Source: Sphaeroforma sirkka
Lineage: Eukaryota > Opisthokonta > Ichthyosporea > Ichthyophonida
Assembly (NCBI GenBank): GCA_001586965.3
Contig: LUCW03000954.1
Span: forward strand, 1 to 35,075
DNA: 35,075 nt
Reading direction: 5' to 3'
Shown here: positions 20,771 through 33,852 of the stretch, piece by piece
Layout: every line of letters begins with the position of its first letter
How positions within the stretch are numbered: the first letter of the stretch is position 1
The notes under the pieces: model-generated
Databases searched by the model: none
The model's input: the letters and a program-made list of their open reading frames with translations, nothing else
What the model was told of the DNA's origin: nothing
Translations under genes and position numbers: made by a program

Positions 20771-20990
20771 GACGTTTCCTTCCAGCCACTTTGCTTGTGT
20801 CAGTGACTTAGTAAGGCGTACTCTGGCGGGCCCTAATCTACCGCCAATTGCACCGGACTTAATACAACAGTTGCATAATCGGCGTGGCTACCACGGCATG
20901 TGGACTCTCCACGAACATCTCGTGAGCATTCTTCTCCATGGACAGCGGGCACCATTTTATCCCCATCCAGTACTGGTTGATAGATTGATA
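20771..20990 (+). mobile_element. integrase-like debris (fossil)
   Basis: The translated stretch includes LIQQLHNRRGYHGMW, which resembles the His-His part of a retroelement integrase zinc-binding domain. It is not collinear with the chromovirus fragment on its left, so it may come from another element. It is short and broken. Confidence 0.35.
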
Positions 20991-21600
20991 TTTTCATACC
21001 CATTCTCATCACTCTGCTGAAGTACTATTCCCAGATTTCGGTATAAACCAAATCCTCGAGACATCTGGTACCACCTATGATATTTCCGCTTTGGCTAACG
21101 AGGATTGATATTTCCTTACTCATTCTCATCACTCTGCTGAAGTACTAGTTCCAGATTTCGGTATAAACCAAATCTTCGAGACTTCTGGTACCACCTATGA
21201 TATTTTCGCTCTGGCTAACGAGGATATTCCAAATATATCAGTTGTATGATGTGGTATCGGGCAGCCTCCAGCTTCGCTTCGAAAAAGAATTGCGGATGAC
21301 TAACTAACCATTCTTGGTATCACGTTCAAAAATACTCAGACTGACTTGGCCCATATTACCACTGCGAGTGCATTTTCATACCCATTCTCATCACTCTGCT
21401 GAAGTACTATATCCAGATTTCGGTACAAACCAAATCTTCGAGACATCTGGTACCACCTATGATATTTCCGCTTTGGCTAACGAGGATATTCGAAGTACAT
21501 CAGTTGTGTGATGTGGTATCGGGCAGCCTCCAACTTCGCTCCAAAAATGAAAATACTCAAGACTGACTCAGCCTATATTTCCACTACGAGTACGGGCCAA
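20991..21600. repeat. three tandem repeat copies, units of 120, 262 and about 228 bp
   Basis: Copies start at 20991, 21111 and 21373, each near a CATTCTCATCACTCTGCTGA word followed by AGTACTA and later CTGGTACCACCTATGATATT. The second and third copies extend through GATGTGGTATCGGGCAGCCTCC and an ACTCA(A)GACTGACT word. The first copy has only the first 120 bp. By eye the copies differ at a few percent to ten percent of positions. The same frame in each copy gives a peptide like HSHHSAEVL.PDFG.NQI.ET, so the repeated DNA may once have been coding. Confidence 0.9.
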
Positions 21601-22846
21601 TTTTATTTCACACAATGGCACACAAGTTTTAGCTCCTACCCAATGATAGAGGTATTCTGTGTCCATCGTCGCGAATTAACGCACCGTATGTCTTCCATCG
21701 TTGCATCACTCGCCCCGAGCTTCTCGCGATAGTTCGACAATCACAACTTCCCTGCAATCTTCCTAGAACCTCTTCAACGAATATGAAGCCTGATGTGCTT
21801 GTAGACATAGAATAATGGACCCAAATATAAATAAATAACATTGTCCTTATTTTAATCGCGCTCTGGGTCCATCTGCATCTAAGCAGCACCAACAGTGGAA
21901 TTGGTAGTAGCTACACACTGAGCCATGTTCCGATATAAATCGTTTTCATCGTAACCACGCGCTACATAATAAAAATCTAAGCGCTGTGGTAAAATATGGG
22001 TCACGAACAGACGATAGACAATGTTCAATAAACTGGGATAGGAGTTCCTACTATTTTGGGTCTGAACTATTATTTTGGTCTATGTAATTGCACCTGCAAA
22101 TTATGTTTGCCTCCAATATTTCTCAAATGTACTGGTATTCGGGATTTTTGACTGAAATCTTTGGTTCACATCGAGTCCCAATCCGGACGATATTTAGAGT
22201 GCACCGCAGATCCTTGCCCTCAAAGGACTAGAGTAGATTCGACGACTCGATGGCAGATGGCTCTCCCTCAATGACTCTCGATCATATGTATTCTATCTAC
22301 ACACAGTCGGTAGCATTGTATGTTCATTTTCCCAGTACAGGGGCATGGGGGTGTGGGACTGTGAGCTAGACTACTATACACAATCTAAAGCAAAATACAG
22401 ATATTGCCATACAATACACAAAGTACAACAAGAAAACATCACAATATAAAAAGGGCTTACCAGTAGACGACCATGATATATGAGACCGCCATGTCAAAAC
22501 AACAATATATTTGCGAGCAAACGCGCGTTACATTTTACTAATGAATAGCTGTCTATTTGAATAGAGATCTTCCACAAGGACACACGAATCACTCAAATAT
22601 TTTAACGAATAGGGATCCAAGGATCTGGTTTTGGCACTGATGTAAAGATAAGGTTTAAAATATTTGAACGCCCAATAGCTTCAGCTATCGCTCGCTACCT
22701 TTAATATTGAATTTGTGCGTAATAACGCTTCATCTGATGACTTCTGCTTCTCAATATTGTGGCCGTAACCGAAGTCACGAATGTGTCTAAAGGGTCTATT
22801 CGCAAACTGTAGAGGCCACCTGCCGATATCGACAGAATCAACTAAC
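21601..22846. other. non-coding stretch between retroelement debris and the next open frame
   Basis: No recognised gene. Short frames (for example 21508-21732) continue the repeat region, and the rest is AT-rich without repeats that I can name. Confidence 0.45.
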
Positions 22847-23326
22847 TTACGAAGCAGTCGCTGGGCACCAAATTGGCCAGGTATGTTTGATGCTATTTCG
22901 TATTTGAGTATTAAACATCTCTTTTAACCGATTAAATGACGGATCACATGATAATTGAGTGGTGGAAATTGAGTGCCGACACGGCAGATGGCCACATACA
23001 GCGCACCCGAACCCTGCCATATATTGACAATGACAACCAGTTCGACAGACTATATGATTTATGTCGGCATCAAATTTCTGGGCGTTACCAGGGCAGGGCA
23101 GCGTTGAGCCACCTTGTAAACTACGACAACCACGATCGAAGGAGTATATGTCCTCAATGCTTGCATGTTCGGGAATAAAGTATGGAAAGCCGGATGCCGG
23201 TCGTAGAAGGGAATACAAAAATATTATGATGAACAGCTCTACGCGGCATTGGGTATAGAACGCACGAAAAGTGTAACCGCAGGCTCGAAGGCACGAGGAT
23301 ACCATTGAGGACAGAATTAAAAGCAA
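22847..23326 (-). CDS. unassigned 159-codon open frame
   Basis: The ATG-to-stop frame has a hydrophobic N-terminal third (VELFIIIFLYSLLRPASGF), which could be a signal peptide or membrane segment. A Cys-rich part follows (CRTGCHCQYMAGFGCAVCGHLPC) with paired cysteines. An overlapping plus-strand frame (22936-23178) is similarly open, so the coding strand is uncertain. I recognise no family, and it may be a chance frame. Confidence 0.25.
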   Translation of the reverse strand: MLLILSSMVSSCLRACGYTFRAFYTQCRVELFIIIFLYSLLRPASGFPYFIPEHASIEDIYSFDRGCRSLQGGSTLPCPGNAQKFDADINHIVCRTGCHCQYMAGFGCAVCGHLPCRHSISTTQLSCDPSFNRLKEMFNTQIRNSIKHTWPIWCPATAS

Positions 23327-24096
23327 TAGACCATGTTATGGAAATCAACATACGCGAATCTCGGTTTTCTCCCGTAGGGGTATGAGCGTTGTGATGCGTT
23401 TATTTATTTATCCTTTGCTGGATATTGATTCCAACAATGTTAAACTTCAATATTAGTATAATATTATTTATTTCAAGCACCGTGAAGGTTTTTACAACGA
23501 TCTGAATATTTTGAATAGCTCTTTCTCGTGGGACAATGGATACTGTGCACAAGCCCAAGGTATATCATTGGTCAGTGCGTAAACGTCTTGGCGGCAACTG
23601 GTTTCGCCGGCCGGTGGGCATTAATGTTGACTACTGAACAGATCGTATATTAGACTGATATCTAATATACTAAAATTGCGATTTTCATTTTAGGAGCAGA
23701 TATATATCTAAAAATATTATTACAAAGTTTGATACCGAGCTGTGCTCAGCCCCCAATGGGTAAAAATATAAATAGTTATAAAAAAATGAATTTTATTATC
23801 ATAAATCTATGGCAAAGTGCTTAGCAGACGAAGGGGGTAGGGCGAAGAAACGGTCAATTCTTTTGCCCCCCCCCCCTCTCTCTTACCACTTAACGGCTCA
23901 TTCAATACTAATCGCATTCGTAAATAGAGGCATGCGTAGCTAACCGTCAATCCAACACGCTTCATTAAAGAAGCGGCCTGGACACCTCAGCTATTGCATC
24001 ACTATGCACTCCATATCCATTCTCTACGTGCATCGAGCGCCAGTGCTCGTAGCACACCGAGAATACAAAAAATCGCCCTGGCTACACAGGTTGCCT
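23327..24096. other. intergenic stretch and probable 3' UTR of STT3
   Basis: No gene recognised. A C-rich tract lies near 23865-23880. The part next to 24096 should contain the STT3 3' UTR. Confidence 0.5.
23792..23797 (-). promoter_or_regulatory. candidate poly(A) signal AATAAA of STT3
   Basis: The first clear minus-strand AATAAA downstream of the STT3 stop codon, about 300 bp away. Its use is inferred. Confidence 0.35.
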
Positions 24097-27000
24097 CTAT
24101 GCATTAATTCCTCGTTTCTTAGCACCGCCCTTTGCGCCCAAGAGAGGGGCAGGTGTGTCGCGGTTGACGTTCTTGCGCACTTTGTATATCCGCACCATCC
24201 AATGTTCGGAGGTGTAACACTCGTCAAGGTGTTCAAAATTGATCTGAGACGTGTCCACAGGTGTGTTTCGCACACGATCCTGTCCTCCCACTTCACCGAA
24301 GCGGTAATATGACATTTTGTACATGAGACTGTTCTTCATAGTCTGCAAAAATAGAGTGGAGCGAGTGGTGTTAATGATTGTTACTATATGTTATACATAA
24401 GAGAAATTATCGGGGTCCACACCAAGCATTTGGAAGGATGCTGCAAGTTTCCATACAGAATACTACGCATGTGAGGGGCATTTTACCAAACGGCACAATT
24501 TGGCCATCAAACAAGTTTCAGGGAAATTTAAGGAGTTTAATTTTACTGCCGACAATCCGAACATGTGAAATATGCTTTATACGGCATCGACTACACATTT
24601 CGGAAAGCCCACTATATCGACGTTGGAATAACCCTAGGCCTGTTGATTTCACCGTAATTCATATACATCTCAGTTTAGTACAAATTTACATACCTGGCCT
24701 GGCTTCAACTCTTCGAGAATAGACTCAACACTCTAAACACATCGTGCGAATCCCATCAACCAAATGACCGTTCTCATTCCTATACCTACCACGCAGAGTA
24801 CACTAACACAACACACAGACGTGTATGTACACCCAGATCTAACCATGCGCCAATGTCTTAATTTCTATCTTATACGACAGCAGATAGCTTTGCAATCGCC
24901 ACACATGCTCACCTCAGACGCAGAGGCGTCGACCTTGTATTGACCCTGAGCATTGAAGTAGTTGTGCTCCTGTATTTTATCCGGGAACTCACCCTCGGCA
25001 ATACGCACCATCCATAAGAACTTATTGATGTCATCTCCCGAATACCCGATGTAGCCACCGAAGATAATTAGCACATAGTCTACGTCCATGTACTCCATCA
25101 GCTGTGAACAAATTGAACATTTATAGAGAGATAGTTTGTCCGTAAGATCGTGAAGAAATGCATCAAGCTATTGACAAAGTGCAGAAAAAGTAGATACAAG
25201 CGTGCTGATGGATATACGTCTGAAAAAAAATCGAAAATCCTGTAAACTAGATTATGCAATGATTCTCGGTGGAGCGTCCAACAATCATCTGGCTAGCCGG
25301 ACATCACAATCCGACCGAAAAAAAATCGTTTTATGCTCATACTACCAAACATGCAACACTACGTTAATACTAACACAGAATTCGAATCAGGAGGCACTAC
25401 ACTTCCGAGGAAGCACAGTAAACGAACCTTTGCGGCCTCGGTCTCATTGCTAGCCATGGTTTTACCAACCATAGCAATGTGTGTGTTATTCCACGTGTTA
25501 TTATCCACCAGTGTAGATCGGTTACTGAAACCTCCAATTTGGTAGCCGTAGTCCCACCACGACATGATGTTGGCATCGGGGCTTGTATTCTGTCTGAGCC
25601 AGTAGTAGGACTCACGGAAATCGTCAAGAATGGAATTGCCTGTGTGAATAAAGGCACAGAGGGTGGATGAAAATGTTATGATGTGATACTATCACATTGG
25701 GGCATTTGGCAAGGTTAAAGTTCCAATCGATGGATATGATACTATGTTTCTTTCCTCTGATTCTACCAAAATTGCATGGTTTAACATTGAATCTTGTCGC
25801 ACCGAACGATGCCACCCATGTTTTGCCAGACGACTGCATATGACTATAATCGATTCAAGTACACACCACCATGCAACAAGAAAGGTATACATTTAATTGG
25901 ATATTGTACCTAAGCAACGATGTACATATTTCTCTACCAAACCGCGGCAAAGCTGTACTTTACAATTCTTACACACACTCGCAGCAAAAAACCTACCTAG
26001 AATAAATAAATAAAATAATAATATATACATAGAAGAATATCAAATACACCCCACTCATGCACGTACCATAAGCCAGCACTACCGAAGGCGATGAGTACGC
26101 CGTGGATGTGGTGTGCGTACAGTGACCCGAGAAGAAGATCAGCATGTACGTCACTACACCCACTACCGACGCACGCGTGAAAAGATGCGGCGATTGGTAG
26201 GTTTTTTGTTCCTCTTTGGTCAGACGCCGTCCAGCAGCGGTATCGTCACGCATGTACGTGTCCAGTACACTCGAGAAGGCAATAGCGGCCATGATACAGG
26301 CGCAGGGGGTGAGTGTCAGCATTAGACGCACCTGTGTGTATGTGTGCGTGCGGGCGTTGTGATAATCAGGAGTCTGGTGGTCAGACGAGGTTGTAGGGTA
26401 GTATGGCAGGTGTGCGGTGTTAGAATACCTGGAGGAGGGATCACGGCTATTGTAAAATGCGAGGTGACGCTTGATGCGCGTGGGAAGTGGAGAATGCACA
26501 CCTGCAGAGCTGGATATCAAAGGATTGCACAAATACCAAACATTCCTTCCATCAACTATGTGGAAGCATGGTACTTTGAGACGGAATTGCAAGAATGTCT
26601 CTGTAGTATAAAAACCTATAGGACCGAATTGGGCACACAAATTTACCACTGCCACGATCTAAGTACAAATTCATCAATCCCCTCCGAAACTAAAAAGCGA
26701 GCAATAACAGGCCACAAGCTCTACAGAAAGAAGTTGAGAATGATAGGCGCCGAAAAAACACAAAGTGACATCTTCACACTATGCTTGTCGGATTCCGAAA
26801 AAATTGTACAGGATTTTGAGATTGGAAACGAGCGTTGATAGAGGTGAATGCGACTTGATGGAGTCGTACACAAAACTGAGTTCGCACTTTTGTATCACAC
26901 ATCCATAATCGCAACAAGGGGGCACAAGATAACAGTAGCAAAAAACAACCCCCCATGACTTCGAAGAAGTCCGTGGGGATTAATGCATAGCAGGGACTGG

Positions 27001-30000
27001 TCCATTCATATAGACACGTGCGCATGCTCAGATACGCAACAGGATTATACTTTATCGACATACACATGCTCAAAGACACGAGTAGTATCACATGCTCAAA
27101 GCAACTCAACCACGTACACAACAACTTAAGCTCCGAAAGCACTACTCACGTACCATGACTCCAGAGAAATATACGGCGGTGGCTGCGTACAACAGAATGA
27201 AGACATTTTCGTTGGTTAGGTTCTGGAAGCAGCACCACACACCCACAGGCAGCATAGGTACGAGAATATTTAGGTCAGTGAAGTACGATGTCCACGGCGT
27301 GGGCTGATGCTCTGATACAGAGGCGATGATAGGAATATGTATCTTGGCATACCTGGTGGACGCGTAAGGAAATAGGAAAGCACAGATCAGATGGGAGATT
27401 GCACGTGTCTGGTGTATGATGTTTGCATTCGGTGCAAGTCGCGGGCATAGAGGAAGTTTATTCTGTATTCGAGCGAACTAGAAAGAAGATATCAATGATT
27501 TCAATCCAGATTGGGAATAGGGTTCAATACTGTTAGTATGCTTGCACGAGCACTGTGCCACGTGAAAGGAAAAGGGAAAACCAAGAACTTTTGAAGTCCT
27601 TTCGTGATATTAAGCGCGACTCACCCAGTATCCCAAAGAGAGTAGAAGCGGCCGGCGAAGGGTGCGATATAGCCCAGTGAGGACAGCAGGAATAGACCAC
27701 CCAGACCTGGACAATAAAATTAGCCACAGAGTCAATATACATGACATTTGCCTTGTCCATGGGACCGAATAGGTGAGTGTGAATTTAATAGATGCATCAA
27801 CTACAAGCCATATTGATGTGTACATACGAGGGTCTCACAGACCCATCCATGGGGGTAGCTAGCTTGAGGATCACGTTAAGTTTGATGAGAACGTACTATA
27901 GTTGTGAGATGTGTTTCGTTTCAGTAGTGGCACTACAGGCAGATTGGTGGCTCAGTACGACCACATGTATATACATACATACACACACACACACACATAT
28001 ACATATACATGCATACATATATACACATACGAATACCGAGCATGTCGATACGACACATTTTGTTCACTTGCCACGAAAATGCGCCCGGGATGCACAAGAG
28101 TGTGGAATGGGCGTGGTGCCCACAGTAGAAATCTTAGTAGAAATCTACACGCAAGTCAAGAAAGAATTGCAAGAAAAAAAAAAATCAAGGGCCACAATCA
28201 CTGTACTTATACTGCAGGGTAACCTACATAGGTTTTGCAATGAGACAAAAGGCAACACCATCATAACAAGTGATCAATTGCTTTGACAGAGCATACGCTC
28301 GTGAAATGGCGGTGCAACCACGGATATGACAAGAATAAAGAGATAACACAATATAACGGAGCGTACTATAACATGTCTAACCATGCCCCCATTCAAGCGT
28401 GTCTGTATGTAGCCTACGATACATAAATACAGCGACACACCTCCAGCGATGATCAGGATCACGGTTGTCTTGATGAGGCGCAGGAAATTGGTATCGTCCA
28501 GGTACTGGCGGATAAAGTAGGAAAAAGCCACCAACTGCAGCAGGCCAAATACGCCGATAAACGCCATGTGCTCGGATGTCTTGACGGGCAAGAAACCAAC
28601 GAAGGGGATCTGAAGGTACGAGGTACAGATATAACCGGAATGAGGATGGTTGTTTCTACATGTATCGCACGGTATGTACCAATAAAGCCCACGCATGTGA
28701 TGGGAATGTGATGTGCTCGGCGATGGTAGAATCTACAAGCACTCCAAGACCCTGCTCTTGCCCACAGGTGGAGGCGACACAGTACATATGTGGCGCAAAA
28801 TGCATGTTGCAGCTCCCACAAAAATAGGGACAAATCAGAGACAATGACTGCATGTTAACCGATAATTGGAAAGAATACACATGGTGACCATATGGATCCC
28901 ATGGTAACCACATGCTACCGAGGCGGCAAGCTGCAACGCAGAATGCAAAGCTTTGAGGGGATGTCCCCGTGAGCAGCAGAGTGTGCACGTACGTAGTAAT
29001 TGGCGTATCGTCGACAAAACAACTGTGCGAATATATATCTTTGACAGGTACAAACATTTACGTACGCGCACTTCGTACATACTACAGTCTAGCTGCCATA
29101 CCTGCATAGACAGCAGATGGCCGATGCCGAAGAACGTACAGTATGAGATGTAGATCTTCGAGGTGTAACGCCCCATGAGTAACAGGGTGAGCACGTGCAG
29201 GGGGATCAGATTGGTGATGAAGACGTAACCTCCCCACGCGCTGACCATGTAGAAGTACACCAGAGACGTCATAGCACCCCAGAACATTGATCCTGCCAGC
29301 ACAAGGAAGGCGGATACACAGTCAAGCGATAAATACAATGAGCAATAGCGTTAAACCAACACGACAGGACTTATGAGCGAAAGTACGCACTGGACACGAG
29401 GTGTAACTATTTGTAACAAAATATGAGTAGTTACCAGGAGCAGCATATTTTCACTCGCAAAGGTTGAGCTGTACTACGAGAATACCATGCTTTTAGTTGA
29501 CACCACAACGACGAAGCACGCACTCACATCGAAATGTGAGCATTCTTTATCTAAAACACCATAACACACACACAGGCCTTCACAGAAATACTTCTGTGGA
29601 GTACATCACATACCTAATTTAAGAGCCTTGATCCAGCAATAGTACGTGAAGATCAGCGCAAAGATAGCGATACCCTCATTATCGTACGAACCCGCCACAG
29701 AGCGCGAGATATACCCAGGAGCAATACCCATGAAGGCTGCAGCCAGTAAACCAGCACCCTCATCCTTCAACTCCTTAGTGAGTAGGTATGCTGCGATGGC
29801 AGTTAACCCGGAGAATAAGGGCGCCAGGAACACACATACCTCGCGGATATGGATGGTCATGTTGAGACCGTTCAGCACCCAATGGATAAAGCCTGCAGTG
29901 TGGGCGATCGATAGTGAGCATCTATGGAGGAGGTTTATGGGCGGCAGAGCTTTCTATTGGCAGATGGTGAAGGCCAGGGGAAAATACTAGATGCGCGTAG

Positions 30001-31098
30001 TATACTAATGAACAAATGGTCTGTGCGGGTAATTGAAGCGGTAACACACAGAAAATGTAGTGAATGTCTGCGTGAGCAAGCGAATAATGGACTCACGTGC
30101 GTGGTATGATGGCTTACTTGTAACAGCGCACACACCTGACGTCAACATCAGCCCGGGGTATACGGTTCCACCAACAATACGACCAAGCGGATACCAGGCA
30201 AATTCATCGAACCAGTTGATGAAGTCGTCCCATCCGTGCTCTACAAAATATTGGGTGGCACGGTAGTTGAACCTGGCGGATGCATCGGTATGAGGATATA
30301 TAAATGAAAATTGCGTCAATATAAACGTATCTGTTTCAGAAAAACAGGCGCGCGGGTGGGGGTCGGAGTGTCCACACACCTCTGCATACAATCGACAACT
30401 AAACGACAATAAAGACACGCAGTGGTGACGAAGCACTGCAGCAACACCGCGCCCGAAACCAGAGTGAACACACTCTTGCGGTATTCTCATAGCTTTCATG
30501 GTGCGGAATTAGCACACCACGGACGATACAACAATGCACAACTGGTCACTGCAGGGTTCTTAAACCATAATTTTACACATGTTAACCTGGTGTCTATTTC
30601 ATATATCGAACAATCTTAAGCAAACGACAAAGACATATGTTTGATATTTACCATGGATCAAACTCGTGGATGATGGATTCGAACCGCACTACTGAGAATT
30701 GGCGCACGAAGAAAGCCACCAAGAAGATCAGAGCTAGAATCAGGAACTTCAGGATGGGCTGCAACAGAATTAATACGCCCACCGCCTTCTGAAACGTTCC
30801 ACTATCGGAGACTGTAGTAATAGGGGAGGTGGTGTGTTTCAGGTGCATGCCAAATCGGAAAGGTCTTTGCTATATGTGGCACCAGTCCGTGTGTCTGAGG
30901 CATGCGCTCACATAAATGCATATTATAATTGTTTAATACGACCACAACCACGAGTCACATCTTTATGATACACTTATACGAGTAATTAATTTTGTGTGCA
31001 TGAACGTAATAACAGAATATGGATGCTCGGATATGATGACAAATCAACAGATGCATATGCTCATTATATACTATCACGGACATATGCCTTTATACCAA

Positions 31099-31171
<73 letters not shown>

Positions 31172-31765
31172 TAAACATATACACACACACACGCACGCAC
31201 GCACACACGTATATATATATAATACATATGAATAAATACAAAAGGATGTTTATTTGCTACTTGCTGTATCAGATAATTATATACAATCAATTGAGCACAG
31301 ATTCATAACACTCGCATATAAACAAGCATATTGTCAACATTTATATAAAAATTACCTGCTAAACACACGTAAGTAAAATCCCATATCAAGTTTGAAGCAC
31401 TTGAAAAGGTTCTTCGATAAATGAAGTATAATAATGAATATGGGCAAAATTTCTTTCAGCATCTATATATACAAACACATAAGTATACACTAACCGTTAT
31501 TTACGCAAATTAGAGTATCCAGATTTAGTATTTGATAGTACAATCTACAAAGCACAATACAAACAAACAAACAAACAAATAAACATACACACACACACCA
31601 TATAGATATATATATATTATATCTGTATACACACATTTATAAAAATAAATACACACACATACACACACACACACACACACGCACACACACACATATGTAT
31701 ATATACAGGCGTAAGTTCATACACACACATGCACATGCACACACAAACACACACACACATATATG

Positions 31766-31796
<31 letters not shown>

Positions 31797-31844
31797 GTTC
31801 ATATATGGTATATATGGATATGGATATATATATATATATACATG

Positions 31845-31877
<33 letters not shown>

Positions 31878-32015
31878 CATATACAGACACAGACACAGAA
31901 ACAGAAACAAACACAGACACAGACAGATGTATATATATATATATATATGTCCAGACACAGACATGAGACACAGACACAGACATATATATATATAAATACA
32001 TGTACATACATTGCG

Positions 32016-32069
<54 letters not shown>

Positions 32070-32324
32070 GATATATATATATATATATATAAATATACAT
32101 ACATACATACATGTATAGATCGGTCGATAGATAGATACATTATATATATATATATATATATATACATTGATATTGATATACAGCTTAGATCGAAGTGTGT
32201 AAGACGGTACCCTAGAACATGCTGCTTGCGTGGAGTACCCTGAGAAAACATCAATGTAAAGGTCTGAAATCGAGTTGATGCAGCTACTACGTTCAATCAT
32301 AAACCTACCTTGTGTTTCGCTCAT
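24097..32324 (-). CDS. STT3: STT3, catalytic subunit of oligosaccharyltransferase, 12 exons
   Basis: STT3 transfers the lipid-linked oligosaccharide to Asn in N-X-S/T sequons of proteins entering the ER. Exons (minus): 32324-32309, 30811-30652, 30272-30136, 29892-29614, 29292-29102, 28609-28441, 27706-27625, 27352-27154, 26331-26067, 25639-25428, 25101-24913, 24342-24097. All introns are GT-AG, phases agree, and the model gives 714 residues, close to human STT3A (705). The many hydrophobic membrane helices alternate with conserved catalytic motifs: FDPW (D57), SYDNE (D175, E177), SVSE (356-359), WWDYG (527-531) and the DK motif D594-K597-M601. The conserved sequon loop DNNTWNNTH is at 545-553. 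The short first exon (MSETQ) rests on a matching donor and phase. An alternative start at the ATG at 30848 without intron 1 is possible. The protein seems intact, with no missing motif. The A and B paralogue types cannot be separated here. Confidence 0.93.
27966..28030. repeat. CA/TA microsatellite in STT3 intron 6
   Basis: ATAC units, then (AC) at 27981-27997, then ATACAT units, all inside the 734-bp sixth intron of STT3. Confidence 0.9.
31102..31168. repeat. (TA)n microsatellite in STT3 intron 1
   Basis: About 33 TA units without interruption, followed by CA and CACG units to 31210. It lies in the 1497-bp first intron of STT3. Confidence 0.95.
31590..32170. repeat. composite CA/TA/CAGA microsatellite block in STT3 intron 1
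   Basis: Almost 600 bp of alternating (CA)n, (TA)n, (ACAGAC)n, (GATA)n and (CATA)n. It ends about 140 bp from the first STT3 exon. Open frames through it give only YI, CV or TH repeats and are not genes. Confidence 0.95.
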
Positions 32325-33412
32325 GGTGTGACGGTGTTACACTCTAGCCCAGGCAAACGTATTATAGTATACGTCCGTGTATGGGTGTCTTGAGTCGCTT
32401 TACGTTTGTATTTGTTTATTTATTTTTATTTTTCTTTTCCGCACAAAGGAAATGATTATTTATTTACTCTTTTTCAGCGCAGCACTGCAGCAGGCATTAT
32501 TTTCTTTCTTCAGCTTCTACTTCTCATTCCCAATTCACGACGAAATCTCACACGGTTTGGCGAGTTCCGAACTTCTGATGAACCATGCAATCTTTCAAAA
32601 TATATTGGCGAGTCATCAAATTGAGAGGGAGTATATTTTTTGAGCGCCAAAACCGATCTTTGTTTGTTTACAAAAAACACAAAAATATGTATGATTTACA
32701 TTGTAACTTCTGACATAGCCTTCTATTAAATTAGACACTTCTGAGTACATATTTTTAATAAATACAAACTAATAGTAATAAATAGTATTTATCTATGTAT
32801 AGTATTAGTATTTACATGCATACTCATAATTAGTATTTACATGCATACTCATAAGTAGCCTCCAAACCCTAAAAACCCTGTGTCTTTAGGGGCTATGCAT
32901 ATAGGAGTCTCATGAAGTGAATATATATAAAGATACTGCTCTCTTGCATTATAAGTTGCTACATTATTATCCCTAACATGCTTGGACATTGCCATACGAT
33001 ATATGACAAACTTCTGAAATAGACATCAGAAGGCCATGAATATGATGGTAGAGCAAATTTTGATATAGTGAGGTCATAGTGACATGTGTTTATGACAGAA
33101 GACTTCATATGCGAACATTTCTGTAGAAGTCGCTGTAAAGATCATACACTGCCATATTCGTATCAACTTCATTTTCGTTAAGTATCCAAATGTCCCGAGA
33201 TTGTAATTGTTTTGTATATATAAAGGCTGTATTTAAATAGCTATACTGAGCCGCTACTACGCATAATACGCTCGCGAATGGAGGTTGACTATAGAATGAG
33301 GGTGTGTGATGAAAAGTAAGTCCTTTCTAGTCAACTTGAAATTAACTGTAACCTATCAAATCCCCCACCCCCCCACCAATCTTCTACACACTCTCTAAAG
33401 ATAATCACTGGG

Positions 33413-33416
<4 letters not shown>
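32325..33416. other. divergent intergenic region upstream of STT3
   Basis: AT-rich sequence 5' of STT3 on the minus strand. A plus-strand frame (32377-32643) is Phe/Leu-rich and not recognised. Promoters of STT3 and the divergent gene at 34833 should lie between 32325 and 34832, but no specific core element can be assigned. Confidence 0.5.
32805..32854. repeat. tandem duplication of a 25-bp unit
   Basis: Two exact copies beginning TTAGTATTTACATGCATACT at 32805 and 32830. Confidence 0.95.
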
Positions 33417-33507
<91 letters not shown>

Positions 33508-33624
33508 CGATATGCCTATACGCATTACACACGCACACACACATATATATACAGATACATACATACAAACATAAATGCATACATTACATACAAACATACA
33601 TATACATACAAAAATGAACACACG

Positions 33625-33675
<51 letters not shown>

Positions 33676-33699
33676 TCGATATATGCATATGCATGCATG

Positions 33700-33785
<86 letters not shown>

Positions 33786-33806
33786 CATACACATCACACA
33801 CACACA

Positions 33807-33851
<45 letters not shown>

Positions 33852-33852
33852 C
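33417..33852. repeat. composite TA/CA microsatellite block
   Basis: (TA) at 33417-33464, (CA) to 33488, (TA) to 33507, mixed CA/CATA units, (CA) and (TA) near 33620-33668, a long (TA) at 33709-33778 and another at about 33809-33850. It lies between the divergent STT3 and DNAJC13-like genes. Confidence 0.95.

Noticed and set aside
18869-21600. A separate complete mobile element with its own LTRs in the plus orientation
   Set aside because: No LTR pair or reverse transcriptase was found. The parts are fragments of the chromovirus family, a LINE-like insert and other debris.
27792-28286. A 164-codon plus-strand frame over STT3 intron 6
   Set aside because: It runs through a CA/TA microsatellite, lies antisense in an intron, and shows no recognisable domain.
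30660-30680. TTCGAA-containing word that looks like a tRNA T arm
   Set aside because: It lies in STT3 exon 2 coding sequence and has no A box or cloverleaf.
31617-32324. A 235-codon minus-strand frame beginning MSETQ
   Set aside because: Only the first 16 bases are coding. A GT donor follows and the rest is intronic microsatellite translated as YIYI and CVCV.
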